Below, in pieces: positions 15,675-24,053 of a stretch of 64,000 bases of DNA (within the stretch, counting starts at the first letter, position 1; every line of letters starts with the position of its first letter). Below the pieces are notes generated by a model, which saw only the letters and a list, made by a program, of their open reading frames with translations, made no database searches and had not been told where the DNA came from. A program made the translations under genes and the position numbers. This DNA comes from Gammaproteobacteria bacterium. GTDB lineage: Bacteria > Pseudomonadota > Gammaproteobacteria > Burkholderiales > Gallionellaceae. The DNA lies in contig JAHJNJ010000036.1 in NCBI GenBank assembly GCA_018820925.1, positions 248,001 to 312,000 on the forward strand, in the 5' to 3' direction.

Positions 15675-16718
15675 TTATGCCGGGAACTGCTCTTTGTTGA
15701 CTGCTTTGGTGCGTGCTTCGGCGGAAGACACGAGATTGCGCTTCACCATATCGCTCAAATTCTGGTCCAGCGTCTGCATGCCGATGTTGCCGCCGGTCTG
15801 GATGGCGGAATACATCTGCGGCACTTTGGCTTCGCGGATCAGGTTACGGATCGCCGGGGTACAGATCATGATCTCGTGCGCGGCCACGCGGCCTGCCCCG
15901 TCCTTGGTCTTGAGCAGGGTCTGCGAGATCACCGCGCGCAGCGATTCGGACAGCATCGCGCGCACCATCTCCTTCTCGTCGGCCGGGAACACGTCGATGA
16001 TACGGTCGATGGTTTTGGCTGCCGAGCTGGTGTGCAGCGTACCGAACACCAGGTGGCCGGTCTCCGCTGCGGTCATCGCCAGGCGGATGGTTTCCAGGTC
16101 GCGCATTTCGCCGACCAGGATCACGTCCGGGTCTTCACGCAACGCGGAACGCAGGGCGTTGTTGAACGACAATGTGTGCGGGCCGACTTCGCGCTGGTTG
16201 ATCAGCGATTTCTTGGATTCGTGCACGAATTCGATGGGGTCTTCCACGGTCAGGATGTGGCCCATCTCGTTCTCGTTGATGTGGTTCACCATCGCCGCCA
16301 GCGTGGTCGATTTACCGGAACCGGTCGGGCCCGTCACCAGCACCATGCCGCGCGGGAATTCGGAGATGTCCTTGAAGATGGGCGGGCACTTCAGGTCTTC
16401 CAATGTCAGTATCTTGGAGGGAATGGTACGCATGACCGCACCGGCGCCGCGCTGCTGGATGAAGGCGTTGACGCGGAAACGCGCCAGATTCGGCACTTCA
16501 AACGAGAAGTCGACCTCCTTGTTCTCTTCGTAATGCTTGCGCTGTCCGTCGTTCATGATGTCGTACACCATGGCGTGGACTTCCTTGTGTTCCATCGCGG
16601 GCAGGTTAATGCGGCGCATATCGCCGTGCACGCGGATCATGGGGGGCAAACCTGCGGAAAGGTGCAAGTCGGAGGCTTTGTTCTTCACGCCGAAGGCGAG
16701 CAGTTCGGTGATATCCAT
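15675..16718 (-). CDS. pilT: Type IV pilus retraction ATPase PilT
   Basis: This 347-residue ATPase starts MDITELLAFGVKNKASDLHL, has Walker A GPTGSGKST, Asp box ILTVEDPIEFVHE, Walker B VILVGEMRDLET, and the PilT His box (GHLVFGTLHTSSAAKTIDR). The C-terminal AIRNLIREAKVPQMYS motif needed for retraction is intact. It drives pilin depolymerisation and twitching. The ATG at 16718 matches the usual PilT start and length; the upstream in-frame extension overlaps yggS. It is transcribed divergently from yggS with 52 bp between the starts. Confidence 0.95.
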   Translation of the reverse strand: MDITELLAFGVKNKASDLHLSAGLPPMIRVHGDMRRINLPAMEHKEVHAMVYDIMNDGQRKHYEENKEVDFSFEVPNLARFRVNAFIQQRGAGAVMRTIPSKILTLEDLKCPPIFKDISEFPRGMVLVTGPTGSGKSTTLAAMVNHINENEMGHILTVEDPIEFVHESKKSLINQREVGPHTLSFNNALRSALREDPDVILVGEMRDLETIRLAMTAAETGHLVFGTLHTSSAAKTIDRIIDVFPADEKEMVRAMLSESLRAVISQTLLKTKDGAGRVAAHEIMICTPAIRNLIREAKVPQMYSAIQTGGNIGMQTLDQNLSDMVKRNLVSSAEARTKAVNKEQFPA

Positions 16719-16770
16719 ATATAATCCTGTGCCTTGTAAACAGAGTCGACATGCGACTGTCCGGGCGATT

Positions 16771-17451
16771 ATGACTGCAATCCTCTCCAACTTGCAAGCG
16801 ACCCGCGAAGCCATTGAACAGGCGGCGAAAGCGGCACAGCGGAATGTGACAGACGTGCGTCTGCTGGCCGTGAGCAAGACCTTTCCGGCAGCGGCGGTGC
16901 GCGAGGCCTATCTGGCGGGACAGACGGCTTTCGGCGAAAATTACCTGCAGGAAGCGCTGGACAAGATCGGGGCATTGCGCGACTTGCCACTGGAATGGCA
17001 CTTCATCGGGCCCATCCAGAGCAACAAGACGCGCGCCATTGCCGAGAACTTCGCCTGGGTGCACAGCGTGGACCGGCTGAAGATTGCAGAACGCCTGTCG
17101 GCGCAGCGGCCGCCGCAGTTGCCGCCGCTGAATGTGTGTTTGCAGGTGAATGTGAGCGGTGAAGAAACGAAGAGCGGCGTGGCGCCGGACGACGTCGGGC
17201 CACTCGCGCAGGAAGTTGCGCGCCTGCCGCACCTCAAGTTGCGCGGATTGATGTCGATACCGTTTCCAGCGTCAGACGAAACCGCCCAGCGTGCGCCGTT
17301 TGCACAAATGCAAAAATTATTGGGACAATTAAACTCACAGGGATTGGCACTGGATACCCTGTCGATGGGCATGTCGCACGATTTTCCGGCAGCGATACGG
17401 GAGGGGGCGACGATTGTGCGTATCGGCACGGCGATATTCGGCAGGAGATAA
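16771..17451 (+). CDS. yggS: YggS/PROSC-type pyridoxal-phosphate homeostasis protein
   Basis: This 226-residue single-domain TIM-barrel protein has the PLP-binding lysine in LLAVSKTFP (Lys36), the GENYLQEA and WHFIGPIQSNK motifs, and the phosphate-binding SMGMSHDFPAAI near the C-terminus. It binds PLP and balances the B6 and amino-acid pools rather than catalysing a known reaction. It heads yggS-proC-yggT-yggU, a gene order common in proteobacteria. Confidence 0.93.
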   Translation: MTAILSNLQATREAIEQAAKAAQRNVTDVRLLAVSKTFPAAAVREAYLAGQTAFGENYLQEALDKIGALRDLPLEWHFIGPIQSNKTRAIAENFAWVHSVDRLKIAERLSAQRPPQLPPLNVCLQVNVSGEETKSGVAPDDVGPLAQEVARLPHLKLRGLMSIPFPASDETAQRAPFAQMQKLLGQLNSQGLALDTLSMGMSHDFPAAIREGATIVRIGTAIFGRR

Positions 17452-17478
17452 AACAATCTCGCGCAGCGAACGTTTGGT

Positions 17479-17510
17479 CCCTCTCCCTCCGGGGGAGGGT
17501 TCGGGTGGGG
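17479..17510. repeat. CCCTCTCCCTCCGGGGGAGGG repeat variant
   Basis: A GC-rich palindrome between yggS and proC, related to the elements at 8313 and 58331. It may reduce read-through from yggS into proC. Confidence 0.6.
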
Positions 17511-17544
17511 GCTGTTGGAGACTTGGAAATTCTGGGGAGAACAA

Positions 17545-18357
17545 ATGAAAATCACTTTCATCGGCGGCGGCAATATGGCGAAGGCATTGATCGGCGGTTT
17601 GATCAAACGCGGGTATTCGCCCTCCAAAATGCATGTTGTGGAAATTGCCAAAGACACATGCGTGAATTTGCATAACGAGTTCGGGGTCAGGGCGACAACG
17701 GAACTGGCGGCCGCGGTGGCGCACGGCGAGACCGTGATCCTGGCAGTCAAGCCGCAAAATTTGAAAGAGGTTGCACTGCGCCTGGCGCCGATCCTGAACG
17801 GCCAGCTTGTGATCTCCATTGCGGCCGGTATTCGCACGAAAGACCTGGCGCGCTGGCTGGTCACGCACAACATCGTGCGCTGCATGCCGAATACGCCCGC
17901 ACTTATCCGCAGCGGCGTTACCGCACTGTACGCCATGCCGGCAGTCAAGCCGGAGCAATGCCATCACGCCGAGTCGATTCTCTCCGCCGTGGGCAGTACG
18001 CTGTGGGTGGAAGACGAGGAAATGCTGGATGCGGTGACCGCGATTTCCGGCAGCGGCCCGGCGTATGTGTTCTATTTCATCGAGGCCATGCTGCAGGGTG
18101 CATACGAACTGGGACTGGATGAAGCGCAGGCGCGACAACTGGTGCTGGATACCTTCCTGGGTGCCAGCAAACTGGCCGAGAGCAGCCAGGAAGAGATTTC
18201 AACCCTGCGCGAACGTGTTACTTCCAAGAACGGCACCACCGAACGCGCATTGCTCAGCATGGAAGCGAACCAGGTGAAGATGGATATCGTCGCGGCCATC
18301 CATGCCGCCGCCGCACGTTCCAAAGAGATGGGCGACGCTCTTGGGAAGGATGATTAA
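17545..18357 (+). CDS. proC: Pyrroline-5-carboxylate reductase
   Basis: This 270-residue protein has the N-terminal Rossmann motif FIGGGNMAKALIGGL, VKPQNL, the MPNTPALI segment, and the C-terminal AISGSGPAYVFYFIEAM and RERVTSKNGTTE motifs of P5C reductases. It makes proline from pyrroline-5-carboxylate using NAD(P)H. The ATG at 17545 has GGGGAG upstream. The TAA stop overlaps the next ATG by one base (TAATG), which points to translational coupling with yggT. Confidence 0.95.
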   Translation: MKITFIGGGNMAKALIGGLIKRGYSPSKMHVVEIAKDTCVNLHNEFGVRATTELAAAVAHGETVILAVKPQNLKEVALRLAPILNGQLVISIAAGIRTKDLARWLVTHNIVRCMPNTPALIRSGVTALYAMPAVKPEQCHHAESILSAVGSTLWVEDEEMLDAVTAISGSGPAYVFYFIEAMLQGAYELGLDEAQARQLVLDTFLGASKLAESSQEEISTLRERVTSKNGTTERALLSMEANQVKMDIVAAIHAAAARSKEMGDALGKDD

Positions 18358-18923
18358 TGCTGGCCGAGACATTCTCGTTTTTGAACGATGCGCTGGTGCA
18401 GCCTTTTGCCGCCATCCTGCTGTTCCGTTTTCATGCCGGTTGGCTGCGCGCACCGATGCGCAATCCCCTCGGTGAGTTTCTCATGGCACTCACCGACTTC
18501 GCGGTGCTGCGTGCGCGCCGCTTTATCACGCCCGCCTGGGGCATTGACAGGGCCACCCTGCTCCTGGCATTCGGGGTCGAGCTCCTTTATCTCGGTATCT
18601 TTTTGTGGGTGCAGGGCTATGCGTTTGACCCCTTTCCATTGGCCGGTTTGCTGGCATGGACTGCGGTCAAGTTGCTGAAGATCAGTGTCTACCTGCTTTT
18701 CGCGACGCTGATCGCCGAAGCCATCCTGTCCTGGGTCAATCCGCACACACCGCTTGCGCCTATGCTGTTCGCGTTCAACAGCCCATTCCTGCGACCCCTG
18801 CGCCGCCACATTCCGCCCGTGGGCAACGTCGATCTTTCAGTGCTGGTGCTGCTCCTGCTCTGCCAACTTGTCCTCATCGTGCCGGTAGGCGGGCTGGAAC
18901 AGGCCGTCACGAGATTGTTGTGA
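18357..18923 (+). CDS. yggT: YggT family membrane protein
   Basis: This 188-residue protein has about four hydrophobic helices and two YggT repeats, with the typical AILSWVNPHTPLAPML stretch followed by PFLRPLRRHIPPVGNVDLS. It is an inner-membrane protein whose role is not settled; homologues have been linked to ion homeostasis and to plastid division. It starts on the last base of proC's stop and overlaps yggU by 4 bases. Confidence 0.9.
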   Translation: MLAETFSFLNDALVQPFAAILLFRFHAGWLRAPMRNPLGEFLMALTDFAVLRARRFITPAWGIDRATLLLAFGVELLYLGIFLWVQGYAFDPFPLAGLLAWTAVKLLKISVYLLFATLIAEAILSWVNPHTPLAPMLFAFNSPFLRPLRRHIPPVGNVDLSVLVLLLLCQLVLIVPVGGLEQAVTRLL

Positions 18924-19204
18924 GCGAGTGGTATCGCCGCAACGGCGAGGTGCTCACGCTGACCCTGCATGTCCAGCCCGGCGCGAAACGCACCGAAGTG
19001 GCCGGACTGCATGGTGAAGCGCTCAAGATTCGCCTTGCCGCCCCGCCCATCGAGGGCCGCGCCAACGAAGCGCTGCTGAAATTCATTGCCAACACGTTCG
19101 ATGTGCCGCTGCGCCAAGTCGAACTCAAGCAGGGCGGACAATCGCGCCACAAAGTCGTGGCGATCACGGGCAGCAAAATTGAGCCGGAGAGCTTGCTGAA
19201 CTGA
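18920..19204 (+). CDS. yggU: DUF167 (YggU family) protein
   Basis: This 94-residue protein has the DUF167 core VQPGAKRTEVAG, a RLAAPPIEGRANEALLKF segment and a closing QGGQSRHKVVAI stretch. The GTG start at 18920 overlaps the yggT stop (GTGA). The family is small, cytoplasmic and conserved, with no established reaction. It closes the yggS-proC-yggT-yggU operon. Confidence 0.88.
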   Translation: MSEWYRRNGEVLTLTLHVQPGAKRTEVAGLHGEALKIRLAAPPIEGRANEALLKFIANTFDVPLRQVELKQGGQSRHKVVAITGSKIEPESLLN

Positions 19205-19257
19205 AAATTCATCCGGATGTCACGGTCGCGTCATAAAGACTCTTTATAAGAGTCGCC

Positions 19258-19851
19258 ATGACGAAGCTAATCTTCATCGCATTGCTGCTAATGATGATCT
19301 CCAGCATGGCTTGGCCGGAGACGCCTGCATCCGATTTGCAGGTGAATGTGAGCAGGGAAGGCAGCCTGTATACCTTTACGGCCAGCTTCGACATCCCGCT
19401 CACGAAATGCGCGGCCTACCAGTACCTGACCGATTACGAAGCTGCAAAGAATCTTCCCGGCGTGGTTGAGTCGGTGGCTTTGCGCGAATCGGCGAACAAG
19501 GTCAGGGTGGATCGCACCGCGGACGAGCGGGTTCTGTTTTTTCATGTGCGTCTGCACTCGGTGATGGAGTACACGGAAAAGCCCTTCGACAGCATCGAAT
19601 TCACCCAGCTGGCTGGCGACTCGAAATTGTTTCGGGGAAGCTGGTCCATCGAGCCGAGGCAACAGGGCAGCACACTCAGGTTTCAGGGTTCGTGGGAACC
19701 GGACACTTTCATTCCCCTGTTCATCATCGACCATTTTGCAAAGAATGGCCTCATCGACAGATTCAGTGCAATCGCCCGCTTGGCCGAGCAGCGCAAGGAC
19801 AGGGTGGCGGCCAGCTGTGGAGGTGAAAAAATTGCAAGTGCGGGGGAATGA
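19258..19851 (+). CDS. Exported SRPBCC (START-like) family protein
   Basis: This 197-residue protein has a Sec signal (hydrophobic 4-18, cleavage near WPETPA) and an SRPBCC/polyketide-cyclase-like domain. It carries the FDIPLTKCAAYQYLTDYEA pattern at the start of the fold, a central LPGVVESVAL and a C-terminal helix starting around FIIDHFAKNGL. These domains bind lipids or other hydrophobic ligands; the ligand is unknown. It stands alone after yggU. A small inverted repeat (GACTCTT-TAAGAGTC) lies just before the start codon. Confidence 0.75.
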   Translation: MTKLIFIALLLMMISSMAWPETPASDLQVNVSREGSLYTFTASFDIPLTKCAAYQYLTDYEAAKNLPGVVESVALRESANKVRVDRTADERVLFFHVRLHSVMEYTEKPFDSIEFTQLAGDSKLFRGSWSIEPRQQGSTLRFQGSWEPDTFIPLFIIDHFAKNGLIDRFSAIARLAEQRKDRVAASCGGEKIASAGE

Positions 19852-19878
19852 GCAAGCAACCTGGCCGCGCCAACAAGA

Positions 19879-20079
19879 TTACTGCGGGTTGCCCGGCTTG
19901 CGGCAGCGCGATTCCATATACGGCCCCTGAAACTTGATCCATGCCTCGCCGGGTGAAATTTGCGCACACAGGAGCGTGCCGTCGAATCTGTTTTTCCATT
20001 TGTACCAGGGCGCGCCGGAAGCGAAAGCCGCGATGCAAAAAAGTGCCAGCAAGGCAAATATCGCAATTTTTGGTTTCAT
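19879..20079 (-). CDS. Small exported hypothetical protein
   Basis: This 66-residue protein starts MKPKIAIFALLALFCIAAFA, a clear signal sequence, and the mature part has two cysteines (LLCAQ and SRCRK) that could form one disulfide. AAGGAAAAAGG directly precedes the ATG at 20079. It faces away from rng, with about 95 bp before the rng stop. The family is not recognised; the signal peptide and paired cysteines are the only support for a real gene. Confidence 0.6.
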   Translation of the reverse strand: MKPKIAIFALLALFCIAAFASGAPWYKWKNRFDGTLLCAQISPGEAWIKFQGPYMESRCRKPGNPQ

Positions 20080-20174
20080 CCTTTTTCCTTTCAACAAGAG
20101 TTTGTGGCGGGATATGAGTTGAATCCGGATTGTTCCGGTCTTGTAAAAATGTCGCGATACACGCCTCTCAATAG

Positions 20175-21629
20175 CTACATCAGGATAACATCGTACTGTT
20201 CCTGCGAATACAGCGTCTCCACCTGCAGCGATACCGGCTTGCCGATGAAGTCGGACAGCAGGGCGAGGCTTTGCGATTCCTCGTCGAGGAACAGATCCAC
20301 GACCTGCTGCGAACCGAGAATGCGGAATTCGCGGGCGTTGAACTGGCGCGCTTCGCGCACGATCTCGCGCAGGATTTCATAACACACGGTCTGCGCGGTT
20401 TTTACTTCGCCGCGTCCCTGGCAGGTGGGGCAGGGTTCGCACAGCACGTGCGCCAGACTTTCGCGCGTGCGCTTGCGCGTCATTTCAATCAGCCCCAGCG
20501 AAGAGAAGCCGTTGACGTTGATGCGCGTGTGGTCGTGCGCCAGCATTTTCTTGAATTCTTCCAGCACGGCGTCGCGGTGTTCCTGCGTTTCCATGTCGAT
20601 GAAGTCGCAGATGATGATGCCGCCCAGATTGCGCAGGCGCAGCTGGCGCGCGATGACTTGCGCGGCCTCCAGGTTGGTCTTGAAGATGGTGTCGTCGAAG
20701 TTGCGCACGCCGACGAAGCCGCCGGTGTTGACGTCGACGGTGGTGAGCGCCTCGGTCTGGTCGATGATGAGGTAGCCGCCGGACTTCAGGTCGACGCGGC
20801 GCGACAGCGCGCGTTCGATCTCTTCTTCCACGCTATACAAATCGAACAGCGGGCGCGTACCGACGTAGTGCTCCAGCTTGGGGATGGCGGCAGCGATGTA
20901 ATCATGGGCAAACGCCTGCAGCCGTTCGTGTGTTTCGCGCGAATCGACAAGGATGCGCGTTGTGTCCTCGGTCACGCAATCGCGCAATACGCGCAGGCTG
21001 ATATCCAGCTCCTTGTAGAGCAGGGCGGGAGGCGCCATGCGTTGCGATTGTTGTTGCAGGTTGTTCCATAGCTTGTCCAGATACGCGACGTCGGCGCGCA
21101 ACTCTTCATCGGAGGCGGCTTCGGCCAGGGTGCGGATGATGTAGCCGCCCTGGTGTTCGGCGGGCAGCACCTGCTGCAACTGGGCGCGCAGGGCTTCGCG
21201 TTCACCCTCGCTTTCGATGCGCTGCGACACGCCGATGTGCGATTCCTGCGGCAGGTAGACCAGCAGGCGCCCTGCAAAACTCAGCTGCGTGGAAAGGCGC
21301 GCGCCCTTGGTGCCGATGGGGTCCTTGATGACCTGCACCAGCAGGCTCTGGCCTTCGAACAACACCTTTTCGATAGGCTTGGCGGCATCGCCGTTGTGCT
21401 GGTTTTCCCAGATGTCGGCGACATGCAGGAAGGCCGAGCGCTCCAGCCCGATGTCGATGAAAGCCGACTGCATGCCGGGCAATACGCGTTTGACCTTGCC
21501 GACATAGACGTTGCTGACCAGGCCACGCTGGCTGCCGCGCTCGATGTGCAATTCCTGCACCGCGCCCTGCTGCATTACCGCCACGCGTGTTTCCTGCGGG
21601 GTGACGTTGATCAAAATCTCTTCTGTCAT
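20175..21629 (-). CDS. rng: Ribonuclease G
   Basis: This 484-residue protein matches RNase G in length. An S1-like RNA-binding region (about 38-110, with VYVGKVKRVLPGMQSAFIDI) precedes the catalytic domain with VDVNTGGFVG and the metal-binding IIICDFIDM. The zinc-link CPTCQGRGEV is near residue 410. It lacks RNase E's long C-terminal scaffold. It processes the 16S rRNA 5' end and decays some mRNAs. Its ATG overlaps the maf stop, and it is the last gene of nadD-rsfS-rlmH-maf-rng. Confidence 0.95.
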   Translation of the reverse strand: MTEEILINVTPQETRVAVMQQGAVQELHIERGSQRGLVSNVYVGKVKRVLPGMQSAFIDIGLERSAFLHVADIWENQHNGDAAKPIEKVLFEGQSLLVQVIKDPIGTKGARLSTQLSFAGRLLVYLPQESHIGVSQRIESEGEREALRAQLQQVLPAEHQGGYIIRTLAEAASDEELRADVAYLDKLWNNLQQQSQRMAPPALLYKELDISLRVLRDCVTEDTTRILVDSRETHERLQAFAHDYIAAAIPKLEHYVGTRPLFDLYSVEEEIERALSRRVDLKSGGYLIIDQTEALTTVDVNTGGFVGVRNFDDTIFKTNLEAAQVIARQLRLRNLGGIIICDFIDMETQEHRDAVLEEFKKMLAHDHTRINVNGFSSLGLIEMTRKRTRESLAHVLCEPCPTCQGRGEVKTAQTVCYEILREIVREARQFNAREFRILGSQQVVDLFLDEESQSLALLSDFIGKPVSLQVETLYSQEQYDVILM

Positions 21630-22246
21630 GGTGCGGGATATCCGAATAGTTTCAGCAATTCTACCGTCTCGTACAGCGGCAGTCCCATCACGCCGGTATA
21701 ACTGCCGTCGATGTGCTTCACGAACGCGCCGGCATGACCCTGGATGCCATAGGCGCCGGCCTTGTCGTGCGCCTCGTTGGTGAGCAGGTAACGGTTGATG
21801 CGTTCTTCGCTGAGCTTGTCGAAGGTGATGGTGGTTGTGGACAGGCGCATTTCAAGACGTTCTTTAAAGGCGATGGCGACAGCGGTGAGCACCTGATGCT
21901 GTGTGCCCGAGAGCAAGCGCAGGATTTCGGCGGCATGTTTGTTATCGTCGGGTTTGCCGATGATCTTGCCGTCCAGCGTAACCGTGGTGTCCGCCGCCAG
22001 CACGGGGAATAGCGGCAGGTTCCGGAAAACCAGGGTGTCCCAGCCGGCGCGCGCCTTGTCGTGGCAGACGCGCTGCACATAGGCCACCGGGTCTTCGCCT
22101 TCGTGCGGCGTTTCATCGACATGCACATTGCGGCGCGGATCGTTGCGCAGCAGCAACACCTCGTAATGCACGCCCATCTGCTTGAGCAGTTCGCGGCGGC
22201 GCGGACTTTGCGAGGCGAGGTAGATGCGCTGGTGTTTGGTTCTCAT
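21626..22246 (-). CDS. maf: Maf/YhdE-like nucleoside triphosphate pyrophosphatase
   Basis: This 206-residue protein has the Maf signature SQSPRRRELLKQMG near the N-terminus, ADTTVTLDGKIIGKP in the middle and a GIQGHAGAF segment. Maf proteins hydrolyse dTTP, UTP or modified nucleotides and have been linked to control of division. The overlap with rng (ATGA) and the position in nadD-rsfS-rlmH-maf-rng are standard. A dispersed repeat fills the 135-bp gap before it. Confidence 0.93.
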   Translation of the reverse strand: MRTKHQRIYLASQSPRRRELLKQMGVHYEVLLLRNDPRRNVHVDETPHEGEDPVAYVQRVCHDKARAGWDTLVFRNLPLFPVLAADTTVTLDGKIIGKPDDNKHAAEILRLLSGTQHQVLTAVAIAFKERLEMRLSTTTITFDKLSEERINRYLLTNEAHDKAGAYGIQGHAGAFVKHIDGSYTGVMGLPLYETVELLKLFGYPAP

Positions 22247-22266
22247 ATGAATGCAAAAATCAAATT

Positions 22267-22373
22267 AGCCACAGATGAACACGGATGTTCACGGATGAAT
22301 TCAATAAACGCGAGCTCGCAACAAGCCGCTGAAATGGTTTTGTATCAGTGTTCATCCGTGTCAATCCGTGGCT
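22267..22373. repeat. Imperfect inverted repeat of the GCCACAGATGAACACGGAT type
   Basis: AGCCACAGATGAACACGGAT at 22267-22286 is answered on the other strand by GTGTTCATCCGTGTCAATCC and TGGCT at 22348-22373. This is a familiar intergenic repeat type in some proteobacteria. It lies between maf and rlmH inside an otherwise compact operon. Confidence 0.6.
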
Positions 22374-22381
22374 CAAGGTTC

Positions 22382-22852
22382 TTACTCTCTGTGGTAAGGG
22401 TGGTTGTGCAACAGCGAATGCGCCCGATACAACTGCTCCGCCAGCAGCACGCGCACCATGCCGTGCGGCAGGGTGAGGGCGGATAGCGCCATCAGTTGCC
22501 GGGCCTGCTGCTTGACCGATTCGTGCAGGCCGTCCGCGCCGCCGATCACGAAGGCAACATCGCATCCCTGCTGCATCCAGTCCTGCATCTGCTGCGCAAG
22601 CTGCCGGGTGGTGGGCGTCGCACCGTGCTCGTCGAGCGCAATGCACAGTGCGCCGGCGGGCAGCGCGGTGCGGATGCGCTGCGCTTCGGCTTCCATGATC
22701 TGTGCCGTGGTTTTGCCGCTGGTGCGCGATTCCGGTTTGAGTTCGATCAACTCGATCTTCGCCTCGCGCGGCATGCGCTTGGTGTATTCGTTGAAGCCAG
22801 CCGTGATCCAATCCGGCATCTTGTTGCCGACGGCAATCACGTAAAGTTTCAT
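22382..22852 (-). CDS. rlmH: 23S rRNA pseudouridine-1915 N3-methyltransferase RlmH
   Basis: This 156-residue SPOUT methyltransferase begins [16 protein letters not shown] and carries [21 protein letters not shown] and the C-terminal [18 protein letters not shown] with the SAM-binding knot. It methylates pseudouridine 1915 of helix 69 on assembled 70S ribosomes. The ATG at 22852 overlaps the rsfS stop (ATGA); the longer in-frame start lies inside rsfS. Confidence 0.95.
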   Translation of the reverse strand: MKLYVIAVGNKMPDWITAGFNEYTKRMPREAKIELIELKPESRTSGKTTAQIMEAEAQRIRTALPAGALCIALDEHGATPTTRQLAQQMQDWMQQGCDVAFVIGGADGLHESVKQQARQLMALSALTLPHGMVRVLLAEQLYRAHSLLHNHPYHRE

Positions 22853-23208
22853 TTCTTTGCGTTGGCTACTGCCCGTGCCGATGGACGCGCATCCCACAAT
22901 TCTTCGAGGTTGTAGTAGGCGCGCACTGCGGGTTGCATGATATGCACGATGACTTCACCAAGGTCGACCAGCACCCATTCGCCGCTGTCTTCGCCTTCGG
23001 TGCCGTGCACCGTTGCGCCGAGTTCCTTGAGCTTGACCACCACGCTGTTGGCCAGCGCCTTGGTTTGCCGCGTGGACTGGGCGCTGGCAATGACCATGCG
23101 CTCGAACAGGGGGCTGAGGTTGCTGGTATCGATAACGGTAATGTCGAGTGCTTTGACGTCTTCGAGGGCGGAGACAACGGCTTGGGTCTTTTCTTTTGTA
23201 TTTAGCAT
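22849..23208 (-). CDS. rsfS: Ribosomal silencing factor RsfS
   Basis: This 119-residue protein has the RsfS/Iojap core: [19 protein letters not shown] near the N-terminus, [20 protein letters not shown] and YYNLEELW. It binds ribosomal protein L14 and blocks subunit joining during starvation. It overlaps nadD by 7 bases and rlmH by 4, which indicates a tightly coupled operon. Confidence 0.95.
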   Translation of the reverse strand: MLNTKEKTQAVVSALEDVKALDITVIDTSNLSPLFERMVIASAQSTRQTKALANSVVVKLKELGATVHGTEGEDSGEWVLVDLGEVIVHIMQPAVRAYYNLEELWDARPSARAVANAKK

Positions 23209-23900
23209 GTACGGTAGAGTGAGTTGGTGTTGATGTAATTGGCGACGGCATCCGGCACCAGGTAACGGATGCTTCTATCTTCCGCGCAGCGGCGGCGGAT
23301 ATCGGTGGAGGAAATTTCCAGCGCCGGCATGTCGGCGACGAAAATCGCGCCGCCGGGCGCTTCATGCAGCACGCCGGCGCCGGGGGCAAGACGCGCCTGA
23401 TATTCGGCTTGCAGTGCGGCATCAGCCTGCGCCATTGCATTGCCCAGCGGCGGGCCGCCGGCGCGCTGCAGCACGACGATATGCGCCAGTTCGAACAGGC
23501 GCTTCCACTCGTGCCAGGTATGCAGTTGCAGGAAGGCATCGCCGCCGAGAATCAGGCACAACGGCTGTTGCGCACCGAGTTCGGCGCGCAGCGCGGCGAG
23601 CGAGTCCACTGTGTAGCAGGGGTCGGTGCGGAATATTTCGCGCACGTCGACGAGGAAATCGGGATGGCCGTTCAGGGCGATCCGCACCATCTCCCAGCGC
23701 GACTTGGCCGACGCCTGCGGGGCGGGGCGGTGCGGCGGTGTGCCGCAGGGGATGAAGCGCACTTGTTCGAGGTTGCACTGTTCCAGCGCTTCCTGTGCGA
23801 TGCGCAAATGTCCGTGATGGATGGGGTCGAACGTGCCGCCCAGAATGCCAATCGGGCGAATAACCTGCTGCGCGGCCGGGTTGTTGCGTTGTGCGTTCAC
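23202..23900 (-). CDS. nadD: Nicotinate-mononucleotide adenylyltransferase NadD
   Basis: This 232-residue protein has the nucleotidyltransferase motif GILGGTFDPIHHGHLRIA and the late ISSTDIRRRCAED motif of NadD. It converts nicotinate mononucleotide and ATP to deamido-NAD in NAD synthesis. The gene begins nadD-rsfS-rlmH-maf-rng and overlaps rsfS by 7 bases. The N-terminal dozen residues before RPIGILGG are longer than in E. coli and may contain an alternative start. Confidence 0.93.
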   Translation of the reverse strand: MNAQRNNPAAQQVIRPIGILGGTFDPIHHGHLRIAQEALEQCNLEQVRFIPCGTPPHRPAPQASAKSRWEMVRIALNGHPDFLVDVREIFRTDPCYTVDSLAALRAELGAQQPLCLILGGDAFLQLHTWHEWKRLFELAHIVVLQRAGGPPLGNAMAQADAALQAEYQARLAPGAGVLHEAPGGAIFVADMPALEISSTDIRRRCAEDRSIRYLVPDAVANYINTNSLYRTC

Positions 23901-24053
23901 TCTCTCCTCGCCTACCTGTAAGGTATATGGCTACGACATAACCTGAAGGTAAGTCTTTGCCTGAACTCGCTTTACTCGTTTTATCGTGGTTTGTTGAGCG
24001 GCTGTTTTCAGCCTGGCCGCCGCAACGGTGACTAATATTTCCGAGATAATAAC

